DNA of 62,986 bases from Ligaoa zhengdingensis (GCF_014384885.1 NZ_JACRST010000015.1:1-62986), one strand, 5' to 3'; positions 36,267 to 44,828 are shown, counted from the first letter of the stretch. Numbers and translations are program-made. The notes: generated by a model from the letters alone, not told the origin.

Positions 36267-36961
36267 GGCAGCTCCTCCCTCGCAAGCGGCTTTTGCAGCA
36301 ATGTCACCAGCAGCAGGATGCAGGCCATCGCGGGCAGCACAAAGCTGTCCGCGCCGAACAGCATCCGGCAGAGAACCGAGCCGCCCACGCCGATCAGCGC
36401 AGGCAGGCGGTTGCGCCGCTCCTGCCACTGGCCTGCGAAGATCACCACAAACAGCGCGGTCAGGGCAAAATCCATGCCGGTGGTGTCGAACGGCAGCAGG
36501 CCGCCCACCAGGCCGCCCAGCACCGAACCCGCCACCCAGTAGAGCTGGTCGAGCAGGGTGACAAAAAAGTAGAACCAGCCGCGGTCCACCCCTTCGGGCG
36601 GGTCGGTGGTACAGACGATCGAAAAGGTCTCGTCGGTCAGTCCAAAGATGAGGTAGGGCTTCACCTTTTTGATCCCGCGGTAGCGCCCCAGCATGGCGAT
36701 GCCGTAAAACAGATGCCGCGCGTTGACCATCAGCGTCATCGCGCAGGCATAGAGCGGGTGGAACCCCGCAGTCAGCAGGCCGATCGAAACGAACTGCATC
36801 GAGCCCGCAAAGATCAATAAGCTGGTGAGCAGCGCCCAGACCGCGCCGTAGCCCTTGTCCGCCAACAGGATGCCATAGGCTGTGCCCAGCACCAGATACC
36901 CGGTCATCACCGGAATGGTGAGCGGAAAGGCGGCGCGCAGCGCGCGTCGTTTGGTATCCAT
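36263..36961 (-). CDS. azlC: Branched-chain amino acid exporter subunit AzlC
   Basis: Main membrane subunit, 232 residues with about 6-8 helices. AzlC signatures include GYLVLGTAYGILLADKGYG, LLIFAGSMQFVSIGLL, the conserved NARHLFYGIAML and LTDETFSIV. Starts 22 bases after the pyridoxamine kinase stop, so pdxK-like-azlC-azlD form one minus-strand operon. The pairing with a vitamin B6 kinase may relate to PLP-dependent branched-chain transaminases, but this is inference. Confidence 0.92.
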   Translation of the reverse strand: MDTKRRALRAAFPLTIPVMTGYLVLGTAYGILLADKGYGAVWALLTSLLIFAGSMQFVSIGLLTAGFHPLYACAMTLMVNARHLFYGIAMLGRYRGIKKVKPYLIFGLTDETFSIVCTTDPPEGVDRGWFYFFVTLLDQLYWVAGSVLGGLVGGLLPFDTTGMDFALTALFVVIFAGQWQERRNRLPALIGVGGSVLCRMLFGADSFVLPAMACILLLVTLLQKPLAREELP

Positions 36962-36983
36962 GATGATCCCCCCGGATAATTTG

Positions 36984-37847
36984 TCACAGCAGGCGGTAGC
37001 GCGCCGCCTGGTCGCGCTCGCCCAGCAGGTGCAGCGTGCGCTCGAGCATCACACCCTCGCGCGGGTCGGTGCCGTAGGAGAAGGTGGTCTTGATCGCCGT
37101 CTCCACAAAGCGGGTCGCCCGGTCCATCGCGATGGGCAGGCTGTCGCCGCTTAAAAAGCCGCCGGTCAGCACGCTCGCAAAGATGTCCCCGGTACCGGGG
37201 TAGGTCGCGGGCACATAGTCGCAGTCCACGCACCAAAACGCGCCGCGCTCCTTGTCGTAACCGATATTGCACATGCCGCTGGCCGCCAGGCTCACCCCGG
37301 TGACGACCACCAACCGCGGTCCCTTCTCCGACAGGCGGGCGAGCATACTCTTGGCCTTCTGCTGGGTCAGCGGTTCAAAGGCATAGGGCTCGTCCAGCAG
37401 GATGCAGGCCTCGGTGAGATTGGGGGTGATCGCGTCGGCCACCGCCACCAGCTCCGCCGTCCGCCGCTGCATGGCCGCGGTGTAGGTTTTGTAAGGCTTG
37501 CCGTGGTCGCCCATCACCGGATCTACCACCGCCAGCGCATCGGGATAGGCCGCAAAAAAGTCGAGGCAGTGGTCGATCTGCTCAACCGAACCGAGAAACC
37601 CCGAGTAGACACACTCGAACTCCAGCCCCAGCCGACGGTAGTGGGCGAGGGCGGGCCCGATGTAGTCGGTGAGGTCGCGGAACTCCACCTCGCCGAAGCC
37701 GCCGGTGTGCGTCGAAAGCACAGCGGTGGGCACGGGGCAGACCTGCACCCCCATGGCGGAGAGCACCGGCAGGATCACTGAGAGCGAGCACCGCCCGAAC
37801 CCCGAAAGGTCGTGGATCGCCGCCACCCGCGCGGGCCGTTTGTACAT
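36984..37847 (-). CDS. Pyridoxamine/pyridoxal kinase
   Basis: Phosphorylates B6 vitamers with ATP. 287 residues from ATG 37847 with AAGGAGGGG 6 bases upstream. Ribokinase-like fold: IHDLSGFGRCSLSVILPVLSAMG at the start, PTAVLSTHTGGF, the phosphate-loop region VDPVMGDHGKPYKTY, ITPNLTEACILLDE, and the anion-hole/catalytic aspartate stretch YPGTGDIFASVLTGG. PdxY-type proteins have this order. First gene of the azlCD operon. Confidence 0.92.
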   Translation of the reverse strand: MYKRPARVAAIHDLSGFGRCSLSVILPVLSAMGVQVCPVPTAVLSTHTGGFGEVEFRDLTDYIGPALAHYRRLGLEFECVYSGFLGSVEQIDHCLDFFAAYPDALAVVDPVMGDHGKPYKTYTAAMQRRTAELVAVADAITPNLTEACILLDEPYAFEPLTQQKAKSMLARLSEKGPRLVVVTGVSLAASGMCNIGYDKERGAFWCVDCDYVPATYPGTGDIFASVLTGGFLSGDSLPIAMDRATRFVETAIKTTFSYGTDPREGVMLERTLHLLGERDQAARYRLL

Positions 37848-38055
37848 CGGGCACCCCTCCTTGTATGGCCGCATGGCGCGGCCTGAATGCAATTTATTAT
37901 AATGCAGCGGCGAGAAAAAAACAATATCCGCCGGGCGCAGCGGCGCCCGCAAAATTTGAAAACTGGAAAAATTGCCACGGTTAAAGGCCCGCCGCCTGCA
38001 AAAGCTAAAGAAGCAAAGAAGATTTGCGCAAATTTGAACCGGGGAGGCGACCACT

Positions 38056-38247
38056 TTGAAAAACAGCAAAGCGACGGGCGCCGCGATCACCGGCGTGTGC
38101 GTTGCAATGGCGGCGGGCACGGCGGCCTATATGATGGCGGGGCACAACAGCAAAAAAATGAATACCAAAAAGCTCAAACGCAATGCGGGCAAGGCGATCC
38201 GCGCGGTCGGCGACGTTGTCGACAGCATGGGTACCTATCTGCGCTGA
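38056..38247 (+). CDS. Small hydrophobic-start protein of unknown function
   Basis: 63 residues from a TTG start with GGGGAGG 8 bases upstream. Residues 8-28 are Ala/Gly/Met-rich and could span or associate with the membrane. The rest is basic (KKMNTKKLKRNAGKAIRAVGD). Similar small proteins are common in Clostridia but I cannot assign a role. It stands alone between the divergent B6 kinase operon and the end of the phage-like operon. Confidence 0.65.
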   Translation: MKNSKATGAAITGVCVAMAAGTAAYMMAGHNSKKMNTKKLKRNAGKAIRAVGDVVDSMGTYLR

Positions 38248-38257
38248 CCGGGCGGCA

Positions 38258-38293
38258 AAAAAAGAGGGAAACGCATATGCGTTTCCCTCTTTT
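38258..38293. terminator. Bidirectional terminator at the end of the phage-like operon
   Basis: Perfect palindrome with arms AAAAGAGGGAAACGCA / TGCGTTTCCCTCTTTT. It has a longer T-run (7 T) for minus-strand transcripts of the phage-like operon, and also serves the small gene at 38056-38247. Confidence 0.88.
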
Positions 38294-38319
38294 GCTGCTC
38301 TCCTGGCGGGCCTTGCACC

Positions 38320-38793
38320 TCATCGATAGACCAGATAGAGATAGGTCTTTCCGCTTTGATTGAGGGCGCAGGTCGAGCTGCCGGTCACAGCCGTGGCGTT
38401 GGTTTCCACCGTAAAGCCGTTGTCGGTCGCGGCGATCCCCTTGGAGACGCCCAGCGGGGTGATCGCCGCGGAATAGACGTTGTTGGTGTTGACCGCCGCA
38501 TTGTATTCGCACAGCGGCCGGTCGGCGGTGAACAGCAGCAGAACGCGCGGCCGGTAGCCCAGCGCAATGGCGCGCGAGGCGGCGCCGTCTCCCACATAGC
38601 TGCCCAGCGTGAACGCCCCGGAATTCCAGGTCTCGCGTTCGGCGTCGGTGACGTGCGCGCCGGTGTCCTGCACATGGGTTTTGATTGCGCTGTCGATCAG
38701 TTGGTTGTCGAGGTTGAAATCCTCGCGCTTGGGCTTGTCGCTGCCCAGCCAGTGGTTGAGCTGCAAATGGGATGTCTTTTGTGAACTTGCCAT
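38320..38793 (-). CDS. Phage tail fibre-like protein
   Basis: 157 residues. The N-terminal stretch SHLQLNHWLGSDKPKREDFNLDNQLIDSAIKTHVQD is typical of Firmicutes tail-fibre attachment ends (LNLW-x-SDK-x-x-x-DFN). The rest is Ala/Thr/Asn-rich beta-like sequence that may be the receptor tip. It is very short for a fibre, with no repeats. It is the last gene of the operon, immediately after the XkdU-like gene. Confidence 0.75.
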   Translation of the reverse strand: MASSQKTSHLQLNHWLGSDKPKREDFNLDNQLIDSAIKTHVQDTGAHVTDAERETWNSGAFTLGSYVGDGAASRAIALGYRPRVLLLFTADRPLCEYNAAVNTNNVYSAAITPLGVSKGIAATDNGFTVETNATAVTGSSTCALNQSGKTYLYLVYR

Positions 38794-39390
38794 TTAATGA
38801 TCTCCCTCCAAAATACCCGCCCCGTCCAGGTCGAGTTGATTCCAGGTCGCGTCTTTGGCCTCAAAGCCTGTCCAGGTCAGGTCGGCGGCGTCGAAGATAT
38901 CCCAGGTGAGGGTGCCGATCTCAAAATCCGCCTCGAGATGGGCGGGCAGCATCCGCCGGACCTCCTCCTTCACCGCGTCCATATCCTCAAAATTGCCGAT
39001 GTACCCGTCCTCGACGATGCGGATGCGTTCGTTTGCGATGTCCTCCACGATTTGGGCGTTGAGGCCGGCCGCCCGCACCGATCCGGTCATGCCCGCGAGG
39101 TTGTAGTCGTTGGGCGCGACCGCGAGGCGGTAGAGCAGCAGCTCGCGCCGTTTTTCCACCGTATTCTGCGGCCGCAGAAAGAGCTGCATCGCCGCCTCGC
39201 GCAGCGACAGCCCGTAGTCCTCGGCGGTCTGCAAAAAGCATTCGCGTTCGAGCGCGCCGAGCTGCGCCTCCACCAGCGCGAACCCCGCGCCGTAGGCCGC
39301 CAGCTCGGCGTCCACCAGGGTGCCGCCCTCGAGCGAATACAGGCCGAGCGGCCGCAGCAGGCGAATCATGTCTGTCAAGCTGTTTGTCAT
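38794..39390 (-). CDS. Putative baseplate protein, XkdU/YmfQ (DUF2313) family
   Basis: 198 residues. MIRLLRPLGLYSLEGGTLVDAELAAYG, a helical middle (LERECFLQTAEDYGL, RRELLLYRLAV) and an acidic C-terminal part with ADFEIGTLTWDIFD fit YmfQ-type tail proteins that follow baseplate J in PBSX-like and Mu-like tails. The C-terminal W-D repeats (LTWDIFD, LTWTGFE, ATWNQLD) are an odd three-fold mini-repeat. Start overlaps the preceding stop by 4 bases. Confidence 0.82.
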   Translation of the reverse strand: MTNSLTDMIRLLRPLGLYSLEGGTLVDAELAAYGAGFALVEAQLGALERECFLQTAEDYGLSLREAAMQLFLRPQNTVEKRRELLLYRLAVAPNDYNLAGMTGSVRAAGLNAQIVEDIANERIRIVEDGYIGNFEDMDAVKEEVRRMLPAHLEADFEIGTLTWDIFDAADLTWTGFEAKDATWNQLDLDGAGILEGDH

Positions 39391-40466
39391 GACACAACCG
39401 CCATTCTGCTGATGGTCACCGTACCCAGCGTGAAGAGCTGGTTGGCCTCCGCCTCTTGGTCGGCGGTGGGCGCGGTCAGCTTGTAGTTGTAAAGGCCCTC
39501 GGTGTGATACAGCGCGTCGCCGACCGACGAGAGCAGCAGGTCCTGTCCCACAGCCAGCCCGCGGAAGAAATCGGTGAGGCGCTGGGTACAGGCGGCCTTG
39601 AGGCTTTCAAACTCCACGCCGCTGGTTCCCTCAATTTGCAGCGTGAGGTTGACCGGCACGGCCTGGGCGCTCGCCACCGTCACATCCACATTGATCTCGC
39701 GCGCCTGCGAGAGCCGCGCCTCGATCTCCTGCACCAGCTCAGAGGATGCGGGCGCGCCCTCGCCCGCGAGGTAGACCCCCACCGTGCCCCGGCCGGATAC
39801 GCGCGGCACCACATTGGCCGACGCGATGCCGTCAAAGCCCATGGCGAAGTCGTAGTAGAACGCGGCGTTCGCGCCGTTGCTGATCGAGGCGAAGCTCCTC
39901 AGCAGGCGGGCGCGCAGTTGATCGTCGGTTTCAGCGTCGGCCCCGCCCGAGAAGGCCGCGGGGTTGGTCACACCCGACAGGCCCTGCACCGGCGTCACCA
40001 GCACGCATACCGCGCCGGGCGCGGCGTTGGTGTCGGCCCCGCCCCGGTCGGCGCGCGCGGGCAGGTCGATCGAGGTATCGCCGGCCTCCAGGACGCCCGC
40101 AGCCGTGGTGACAAAGCGCAGCTCGGCCTCCCCGCCGGTCTGGCGCAGGGCGCACACCACCCCCTCGGGGACGGAGATATCCGCAGCGGACGGGGTGTCG
40201 CGGTAGAGCCGCAGCGTGCCGGAGGAGGGCGCCGCCGCCTTGCGGGAGAGGCCGCGCGTCTCGGCGTGGTAGTCAAGCCACCCGTTCGACGCGGTCTGCG
40301 GGAACGCCTCGGCCTTCAGCGCCTCCACCCGGCCGGAGAGCGCCGCAAGCTGGGTCGCCAGCACCTTTAGCCGGATGCCGATGTCCGAGGCGTCGTCGGC
40401 CGAAAAGCCGGTCTGCGCTGCATATTCCGCCTGCATGGCGGAAAGGAATTCGGAATAATCGCTCAT
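39387..40466 (-). CDS. Baseplate J/gp47-family protein (XkdT-like)
   Basis: 359 residues. Baseplate wedge subunit of contractile tails. Typical pieces: YAAQTGFSADDASDIGIRLKVLATQLAAL, TRGLSRKAAAPSSGTLRLYR, VQGLSGVTNPAAFSGGADAETDDQLRARLL, GRGTVGVYLAGEG and the beta-rich C-terminal half. Start overlaps the XkdS-like stop (ATGA). Confidence 0.92.
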   Translation of the reverse strand: MSDYSEFLSAMQAEYAAQTGFSADDASDIGIRLKVLATQLAALSGRVEALKAEAFPQTASNGWLDYHAETRGLSRKAAAPSSGTLRLYRDTPSAADISVPEGVVCALRQTGGEAELRFVTTAAGVLEAGDTSIDLPARADRGGADTNAAPGAVCVLVTPVQGLSGVTNPAAFSGGADAETDDQLRARLLRSFASISNGANAAFYYDFAMGFDGIASANVVPRVSGRGTVGVYLAGEGAPASSELVQEIEARLSQAREINVDVTVASAQAVPVNLTLQIEGTSGVEFESLKAACTQRLTDFFRGLAVGQDLLLSSVGDALYHTEGLYNYKLTAPTADQEAEANQLFTLGTVTISRMAVVS

Positions 40467-40813
40467 ATTCCCAGGTTCACCTCCAGGGTTTTGGTTTCAT
40501 TGCCCACGGTCAAGGTCACGTTCACGCGCAGCCGATCGCCCGTGCGGGAGCAGGACACTCCGGTCACCGACACCCCAGCGAGGGGCGTCAGCGCCTGATG
40601 CGCGAGGCTGAGCGCGGCCGCGTCCAGGTCGCGCGCGCCAACAGCGCCCAGGGTGTAGAAGGCGCTGCCCAACTCTGGGTCGGGTGCAAAGCTACCGCGC
40701 CGCACCGCCAGGCGGATCATCGCCCGTTGGATCAGCTCATCGCTCCCGCCGATCGAGACCGGCAGGCCGCGCGAACCGCGCTTGTGGTCGCCCTGATACA
40801 AAAGCGTGTCTAT
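40463..40813 (-). CDS. Baseplate protein, XkdS/gp25 (DUF2634)-like, apparent ATA start
   Basis: 116 residues if it starts at ATA 40813-40811. This codon overlaps the previous gene's TAG stop (ATAG), mirroring the ATGA overlaps elsewhere in the operon, and GGGAGGG lies 8 bases upstream. The product then begins (M)DTLLYQGDHKRGSRGLP, a usual beginning for this family. Other in-frame starts are worse: TTG 40801 loses conserved residues and lies too far from the ribosome binding site. Conserved core: QRAMIRLAVRRGSFAPDPELGSAFYTLG and a C-terminal beta pair. Gp25-like proteins link the baseplate wedge. Confidence 0.75.
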   Translation of the reverse strand: MDTLLYQGDHKRGSRGLPVSIGGSDELIQRAMIRLAVRRGSFAPDPELGSAFYTLGAVGARDLDAAALSLAHQALTPLAGVSVTGVSCSRTGDRLRVNVTLTVGNETKTLEVNLGI

Positions 40814-41190
40814 GTCGCATCCCTCCCGCTTGCAGCTTGGGCGATGGTGCCGTCCGGGGCGACGACCGCCCCGTTGATCCACACCTCGCCGTTGTTTTTT
40901 AACACGATGGCCGCACCGCCAGCCGAGCTGAGGCGCAGCTCGCCGGGTGCGAGGCCCTCGCCGCCCGCGCACAGCGCGCCGATACAGGCGTAGCCGCCGT
41001 CCAACGGCAGAAACAGCGCTCGCGTCCCCTCCGGCGGCAGTCCATACACCCCGTAGGGCGCGTAGAGGGGCGCGCAGAACCAGTCGGTGCTGTCGGTTGC
41101 GTCCACCGTGCCCCCGCCGCTGCGGGTCACCGGGGCGGCCGCGCAGGCCGGCGTGTCGCCGTGCAGCATCTGAGAAAACAGCATATTCAT
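40810..41190 (-). CDS. Putative baseplate spike/assembly protein (gp45/V-like)
   Basis: 126 residues from ATG 41190 with AGGAGG 4 bases upstream (a second ATG at 41184 is equally placed). A beta-rich sequence with a late motif LSSAGGAAIVLKNNGEVWINGAVV, which resembles the repeated strands of small phage spike proteins (Mu gp45/P2 V). It occupies the position of xkdR in PBSX. Assignment is by motif and position only. Confidence 0.65.
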   Translation of the reverse strand: MNMLFSQMLHGDTPACAAAPVTRSGGGTVDATDSTDWFCAPLYAPYGVYGLPPEGTRALFLPLDGGYACIGALCAGGEGLAPGELRLSSAGGAAIVLKNNGEVWINGAVVAPDGTIAQAASGRDAT

Positions 41191-41196
41191 CGCCTC

Positions 41197-42138
41197 CTAG
41201 CTGAGATAGTCGTCCTGCACCAGCAGCAGGGTGGTGCTCTGCTTCGCGCCGTCCGCGCGGTGGGTCGCTTCATAGACGATCAGCCGACCCAGCCCCACCA
41301 GGTCGGCCAGCTCGGCGGTGTCCCCCGGTCCGGCCGGAACAAGCCCGGGCAGCACAGCGGTGACCGTCCGCTTTTTGAGCATCGAGTCGCGCATCATGCG
41401 GTCGGCGCTGCGGCGAGGATTGACCCATTCGCGGGGCGGGCTGACGTAGCGCTTGCGGCGGATTCCGAGCGCCTCCCCCTGCGGGTTATACACCGGCGTG
41501 TCGTAAAGCTTGGTGTCGCTCTTGAGAATCACCTTGGAGATCACCCCATAGCGGCGGTTGCTGAGCTGGAAGGAGGAGTAGCGCAGCCCGTCCGCTGTGA
41601 TGTTGGAGAGCGTCAGGCGCCGCGCGGGCTTCCGCGGGCGCGCGGCGATGTACTGCCCCTCCACATGCGGGATGAGCTCGAGTGTCTGGCGGCAGAAGTT
41701 TTCGAGGGCCTGCCACTCGCTCTGCCCCTTGGCCACCGTGAAGGAGGACAGGGTGGGGTTGCGCTCATACAGGATGCCCGCGAAGCCGTATTGGCGGCAG
41801 TGGGCGTTGTAGATGTCCCGCAGGCTGACGTGTTGGAAGGTCTGCGGAATCGCTTCGTTGTCGAGGAGTAAGGCTGCGCGGCTGCGGGCGCGCAGGGTGA
41901 GCCGCACGCCGGCCGCGTCCCTCGTGAGCACCTGCTCGTCCACCAGCCCGTCGAAGACGAGCTCGCCGTCGAGCAGCAGCCGCAGCTCGGTCAGCTCCCC
42001 GAGCTCCTCCAGCGCGTCCGCGGGGAACACCGCGTCTAGCCCGTCGGCCGGCACGTCGTAGGCGCGCGCACACTCCAGCGAAATCGGCGCGGGCAGCTCA
42101 AAGTAGCTGCCGTGTAGCACCTTGGCATATAGGTTCAT
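41197..42138 (-). CDS. Baseplate hub protein (XkdQ/gpD-like)
   Basis: 313 residues from ATG 42138; a GTG at 42141 is also possible and would give a GTGA overlap. Fits late-control-D/gp27-type hub proteins: LRLLLDGELVFDGLVDEQ, LTLRARSRAALLLDNEAIP, SLRDIYNAHCRQYGFAG, QSEWQALENFCRQT and VISKVILKSD. Hub proteins form the trimeric base between tube and spike. Confidence 0.85.
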   Translation of the reverse strand: MNLYAKVLHGSYFELPAPISLECARAYDVPADGLDAVFPADALEELGELTELRLLLDGELVFDGLVDEQVLTRDAAGVRLTLRARSRAALLLDNEAIPQTFQHVSLRDIYNAHCRQYGFAGILYERNPTLSSFTVAKGQSEWQALENFCRQTLELIPHVEGQYIAARPRKPARRLTLSNITADGLRYSSFQLSNRRYGVISKVILKSDTKLYDTPVYNPQGEALGIRRKRYVSPPREWVNPRRSADRMMRDSMLKKRTVTAVLPGLVPAGPGDTAELADLVGLGRLIVYEATHRADGAKQSTTLLLVQDDYLS

Positions 42139-42533
42139 CACGAATACACCACCGCCCCGCCGATGCCGCCGCGCGCCGCGCCAGAGGAGAGGTCCTCCAC
42201 AAATTCAAACGAATAGCGCAGCACCGCCGGGCCCGCCTCGCCCACCACACGCAGGCTGGAAAAGTAGGCGTAGATCGGCTCGCATAGCGGGCAGAGCAGA
42301 AGCCCTGCCCCGCCCCGCAGGAACTCGGCCTGGAGTTCGGAAAACCGGGCGGTGCAACTCGGGCCGAACAGCTCGCCCTCCCCCTTCACCACGCGGGGGC
42401 GCGCCTGCTGTTCCCGTACCAGCGCGGGTGAAAACGGCATGTCGGTGACGGAGACCGGGCGCAGATAGCCCACCTCGATTTTGCGGGGATTGTAACGGAA
42501 GGAAAAACCGTTGTATTGCATCACATTGGCCAT
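42138..42533 (-). CDS. Phage baseplate-associated protein of unknown function
   Basis: 131 residues from ATG 42533. MANVMQYNGFSFRYNPRKIEVGYLR resembles the beginning of DNA-circularisation/XkdP-like tail proteins, and a beta-sandwich ending (VLRYSFEFVED) fits. No LysM motif is visible. It sits where the LysM/XkdP gene lies in PBSX. Two cysteines in LLLCPLCEP may be structural. Confidence 0.6.
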   Translation of the reverse strand: MANVMQYNGFSFRYNPRKIEVGYLRPVSVTDMPFSPALVREQQARPRVVKGEGELFGPSCTARFSELQAEFLRGGAGLLLCPLCEPIYAYFSSLRVVGEAGPAVLRYSFEFVEDLSSGAARGGIGGAVVYS

Positions 42534-42874
42534 CAAAGCACCTCCTGTGCGGCGATGTCGCTGGCATAGCGCCGGCAGTGGGCGCAGATCGCGCCGCTGA
42601 GCGTGGCCAGGTCGGGCGTAGCTTCCGTGAGCTGAACGGTCACGCCGCTCGTCGCGCCGGGGAGGGAAGCGAAGCTGTCCGCCTCCCATCCGATGCCGAC
42701 GGACCGCCCGCCCGCCCCCATCGATTCGGCCTGGGCGGTAAAGCTGCGCGCAGCTGCGGCGTCAGCGGGCGCTGCGGCGCGGAATTCCTGGCTCGAGGCG
42801 GCGGGGGAGACAGTCCCCCCGCGCCCGGCGAGCGCCGCTGCCGCCGATTTCAGGCGTTCCCACAGCACGCTCAT
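42533..42874 (-). CDS. Unknown small phage protein in the tape-measure position
   Basis: 113 residues from ATG 42874. An Ala-rich helical first half (LWERLKSAAAALAGRGG, AAAPADAAAARSFTAQAES) is followed by a beta-like part VGIGWEADSFASLPG and LSGAICAHCRRYASDIAAQEVL. No family recognised. In related tails this position holds assembly chaperones and the long tape-measure gene, both missing here. Overlaps neighbours by 4 bases and 1 base. Confidence 0.6.
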   Translation of the reverse strand: MSVLWERLKSAAAALAGRGGTVSPAASSQEFRAAAPADAAAARSFTAQAESMGAGGRSVGIGWEADSFASLPGATSGVTVQLTEATPDLATLSGAICAHCRRYASDIAAQEVL

Positions 42875-43254
42875 GACAGTTCCATCCTTTTGCCAGCCAC
42901 AATGGTGGCCTTCTCCAGCGCCGCCTCGCCGAGCGCCGCTGTCTCGAGGATCTCGCCCCACTCGCATTCCGAATAGATGATCTGGCGGTCAGGCTTCACG
43001 ATCACCACGTTAAACCCCGAGAGGGAATAAAAGTCGATGCCGTCGCTCACTGCGTCGCGGGTGGCACAGATGCGCGAGAGCTCGAGGATGTGCTTTTGAC
43101 GGCCGCCCACCGTGCCCACCGGCTGTTCGCTGCCGAACGCCTCGATGTAGCGGCTTTCACGGCTGGTTTTCACCTTGTAGCCCTGCGCGACCGCCAGGCG
43201 GCGGCCGTTGATCTCAATATAGATATCCTTGCTGGTTGGAAATAGAATCGCCAA
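42871..43254 (-). CDS. Phage tail tube-like protein (XkdM-like)
   Basis: 127 residues. DIYIEINGRRLAVAQGYKVKTSRESRYIEAFGSEQPVG is the usual start of contractile tail-tube proteins, followed by alternating beta strands (KHILELSRI, NVVIVKPDRQIIYSECEWGEI). Located right after the sheath gene, as in most contractile systems. Confidence 0.82.
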   Translation of the reverse strand: MAILFPTSKDIYIEINGRRLAVAQGYKVKTSRESRYIEAFGSEQPVGTVGGRQKHILELSRICATRDAVSDGIDFYSLSGFNVVIVKPDRQIIYSECEWGEILETAALGEAALEKATIVAGKRMELS

Positions 43255-43290
43255 ACACAGCCCCCCTTATCAAACTGGCTTGCTGCGGCG

Positions 43291-44340
43291 TCACAACGAG
43301 ATGCGCGCCGCAATGTGGATTTGATTGATCGCGGTGGCCGGGGTGAACGCGAGCTCCACCACGCACACCGACGGGTCGTCCGCTGAAATCGACGCGAGCG
43401 GGGTGGCGAATTCGCTGAGCAGCCCCTCGCTTTCCGCCTCGGCGAGCAGTACCGCCATCTGCGCCACGATGCTTTGCAAGGTGGCCGCGTTGCCGCGCGC
43501 GTTTTTCAGCAACAGCTTCATGCGAGCGCGGGCGCGTTGCAGCACCTGGTCGATGATGCGCACGGTCGAGACGTTGGCGAGGCTGTAATCGGCCACGCCG
43601 TCGGATTTGGTACGGGTGGTCATCCCGCGGATACATTCGACCGCGCCGCCCACCGTCTCAAACACGGTGACGCCCGCGCCGAGCAGGGTTTGCACCGCGC
43701 TTTCGGCCAGATTTTCCCCGTCCAGCGCGATCGATTCGCACACGCTCCCGCTGAGATTTTCCCCCACGCCCGAGGTGAGCAGCAGCCCGGTGTAAGCGCA
43801 GGCGGTGTAGAACGCGCCGGTCTGCCCCTCGTATACCGAGGCCGGGCAGCACAGACAGATGCGTTCACTGGCCAGCGCGAGCGCCTGGGCCGCTGCGGAT
43901 TCCGCGTTCGCCATCGCCACAATGCCCAGCCGCTCGCGCAGCGCGGCGCTCGCCTCGCACACACTGGCCTTCAGCAGCGTGTGCACCGCGGCCTTTTCAC
44001 TGTCGCAGACCACCGCGCCGATGTTTTCAATCGCGGCCACCGCGTCGAACGCGTCCCCATAGGCGCTGTCTGCGGGTTCGGTTCCGTCGGTGCTCACCGG
44101 TACGCAGACCACCTGCGATACACCGGCGCGCAGCAGCAGCCGGGCGCCGTAGTAGAGCGCCCCGCCTGTAAAGGTATTGGCCAGCTCCTCCAAGCTGGAG
44201 AAGCGGTAGACCGTCCCGGCCGTGCCGCCCACGGCGCGCGCGCAGATTGCCGCGTACTGCGCCGATACGGCCGCCGCCGAGCCCGAGGAGATGGTGTAGG
44301 TCGAAAACACCCCCGGGCGCAAGCTATTGGTCGCCGTCAT
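43291..44340 (-). CDS. Contractile tail sheath protein
   Basis: 349 residues from ATG 44340 (upstream ORF extension is not conserved). RPGVFSTYTISSG at the start and the C-terminal sheath core (LANVSTVRIIDQVLQRARARMKLLLKNARGN, CVVELAFTPATAINQIHIAARISL) match PBSX XkdK-like sheath proteins, whose C-terminal strand exchanges between neighbours. Its presence makes the particle contractile (myovirus-type). Confidence 0.9.
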   Translation of the reverse strand: MTATNSLRPGVFSTYTISSGSAAAVSAQYAAICARAVGGTAGTVYRFSSLEELANTFTGGALYYGARLLLRAGVSQVVCVPVSTDGTEPADSAYGDAFDAVAAIENIGAVVCDSEKAAVHTLLKASVCEASAALRERLGIVAMANAESAAAQALALASERICLCCPASVYEGQTGAFYTACAYTGLLLTSGVGENLSGSVCESIALDGENLAESAVQTLLGAGVTVFETVGGAVECIRGMTTRTKSDGVADYSLANVSTVRIIDQVLQRARARMKLLLKNARGNAATLQSIVAQMAVLLAEAESEGLLSEFATPLASISADDPSVCVVELAFTPATAINQIHIAARISL

Positions 44341-44828
44341 AAACTCACTCTCCTGATTACAAAGTCGAGGGCTCCGTCCACGCCCTCGGATGCCTGCACC
44401 GCCAGCCGCAGCCGCGCATAGCAGGGCAGCACGAGCGCGCCGAGCTCCCTGTCGTAGGTCACCTTGCCGCACCACACCCGCTTTACCTCATAGGCGAGGC
44501 CGCCGAACAGCAGCGTGTCGCAGAGCTTTGAAAATACCGCCTGGCATCCGGCCGCTTCATCGCCGGTCGGGCAGCAGACGGACAATGCGGCCGTCAGCTC
44601 CAGGCTGCGGGCGAACACCCCGCCGTCCTCATCCAGCCCGGCGAAATCGGCCAGCGCGCAGGGAAGCACCTCCGCATCCTGGATACCCACCGCGACCACC
44701 TGCCGGCTCAGCGGGGACGGACGGGCCTTGTCGGGGTACTCCGCCGCAACGCGGATTCCATCGCCGGCCAGGGCGGAGCTGAGTACCCGGATCAGATCGC
44801 CTGTGACCTGCGCGATACTTCCGGTCAT
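44337..44828 (-). CDS. Putative tail terminator/completion protein
   Basis: 163 residues from ATG 44828. No strong motif, but size, position between neck gene and sheath, and the alternating pattern (QVVAVGIQDAEVLPC, SLELTAALSVCCPTGDEA, LVLPCYARLRLAVQAS) fit tail-terminator proteins (XkdJ-like). Start overlaps the preceding stop. Confidence 0.6.
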   Translation of the reverse strand: MTGSIAQVTGDLIRVLSSALAGDGIRVAAEYPDKARPSPLSRQVVAVGIQDAEVLPCALADFAGLDEDGGVFARSLELTAALSVCCPTGDEAAGCQAVFSKLCDTLLFGGLAYEVKRVWCGKVTYDRELGALVLPCYARLRLAVQASEGVDGALDFVIRRVSL

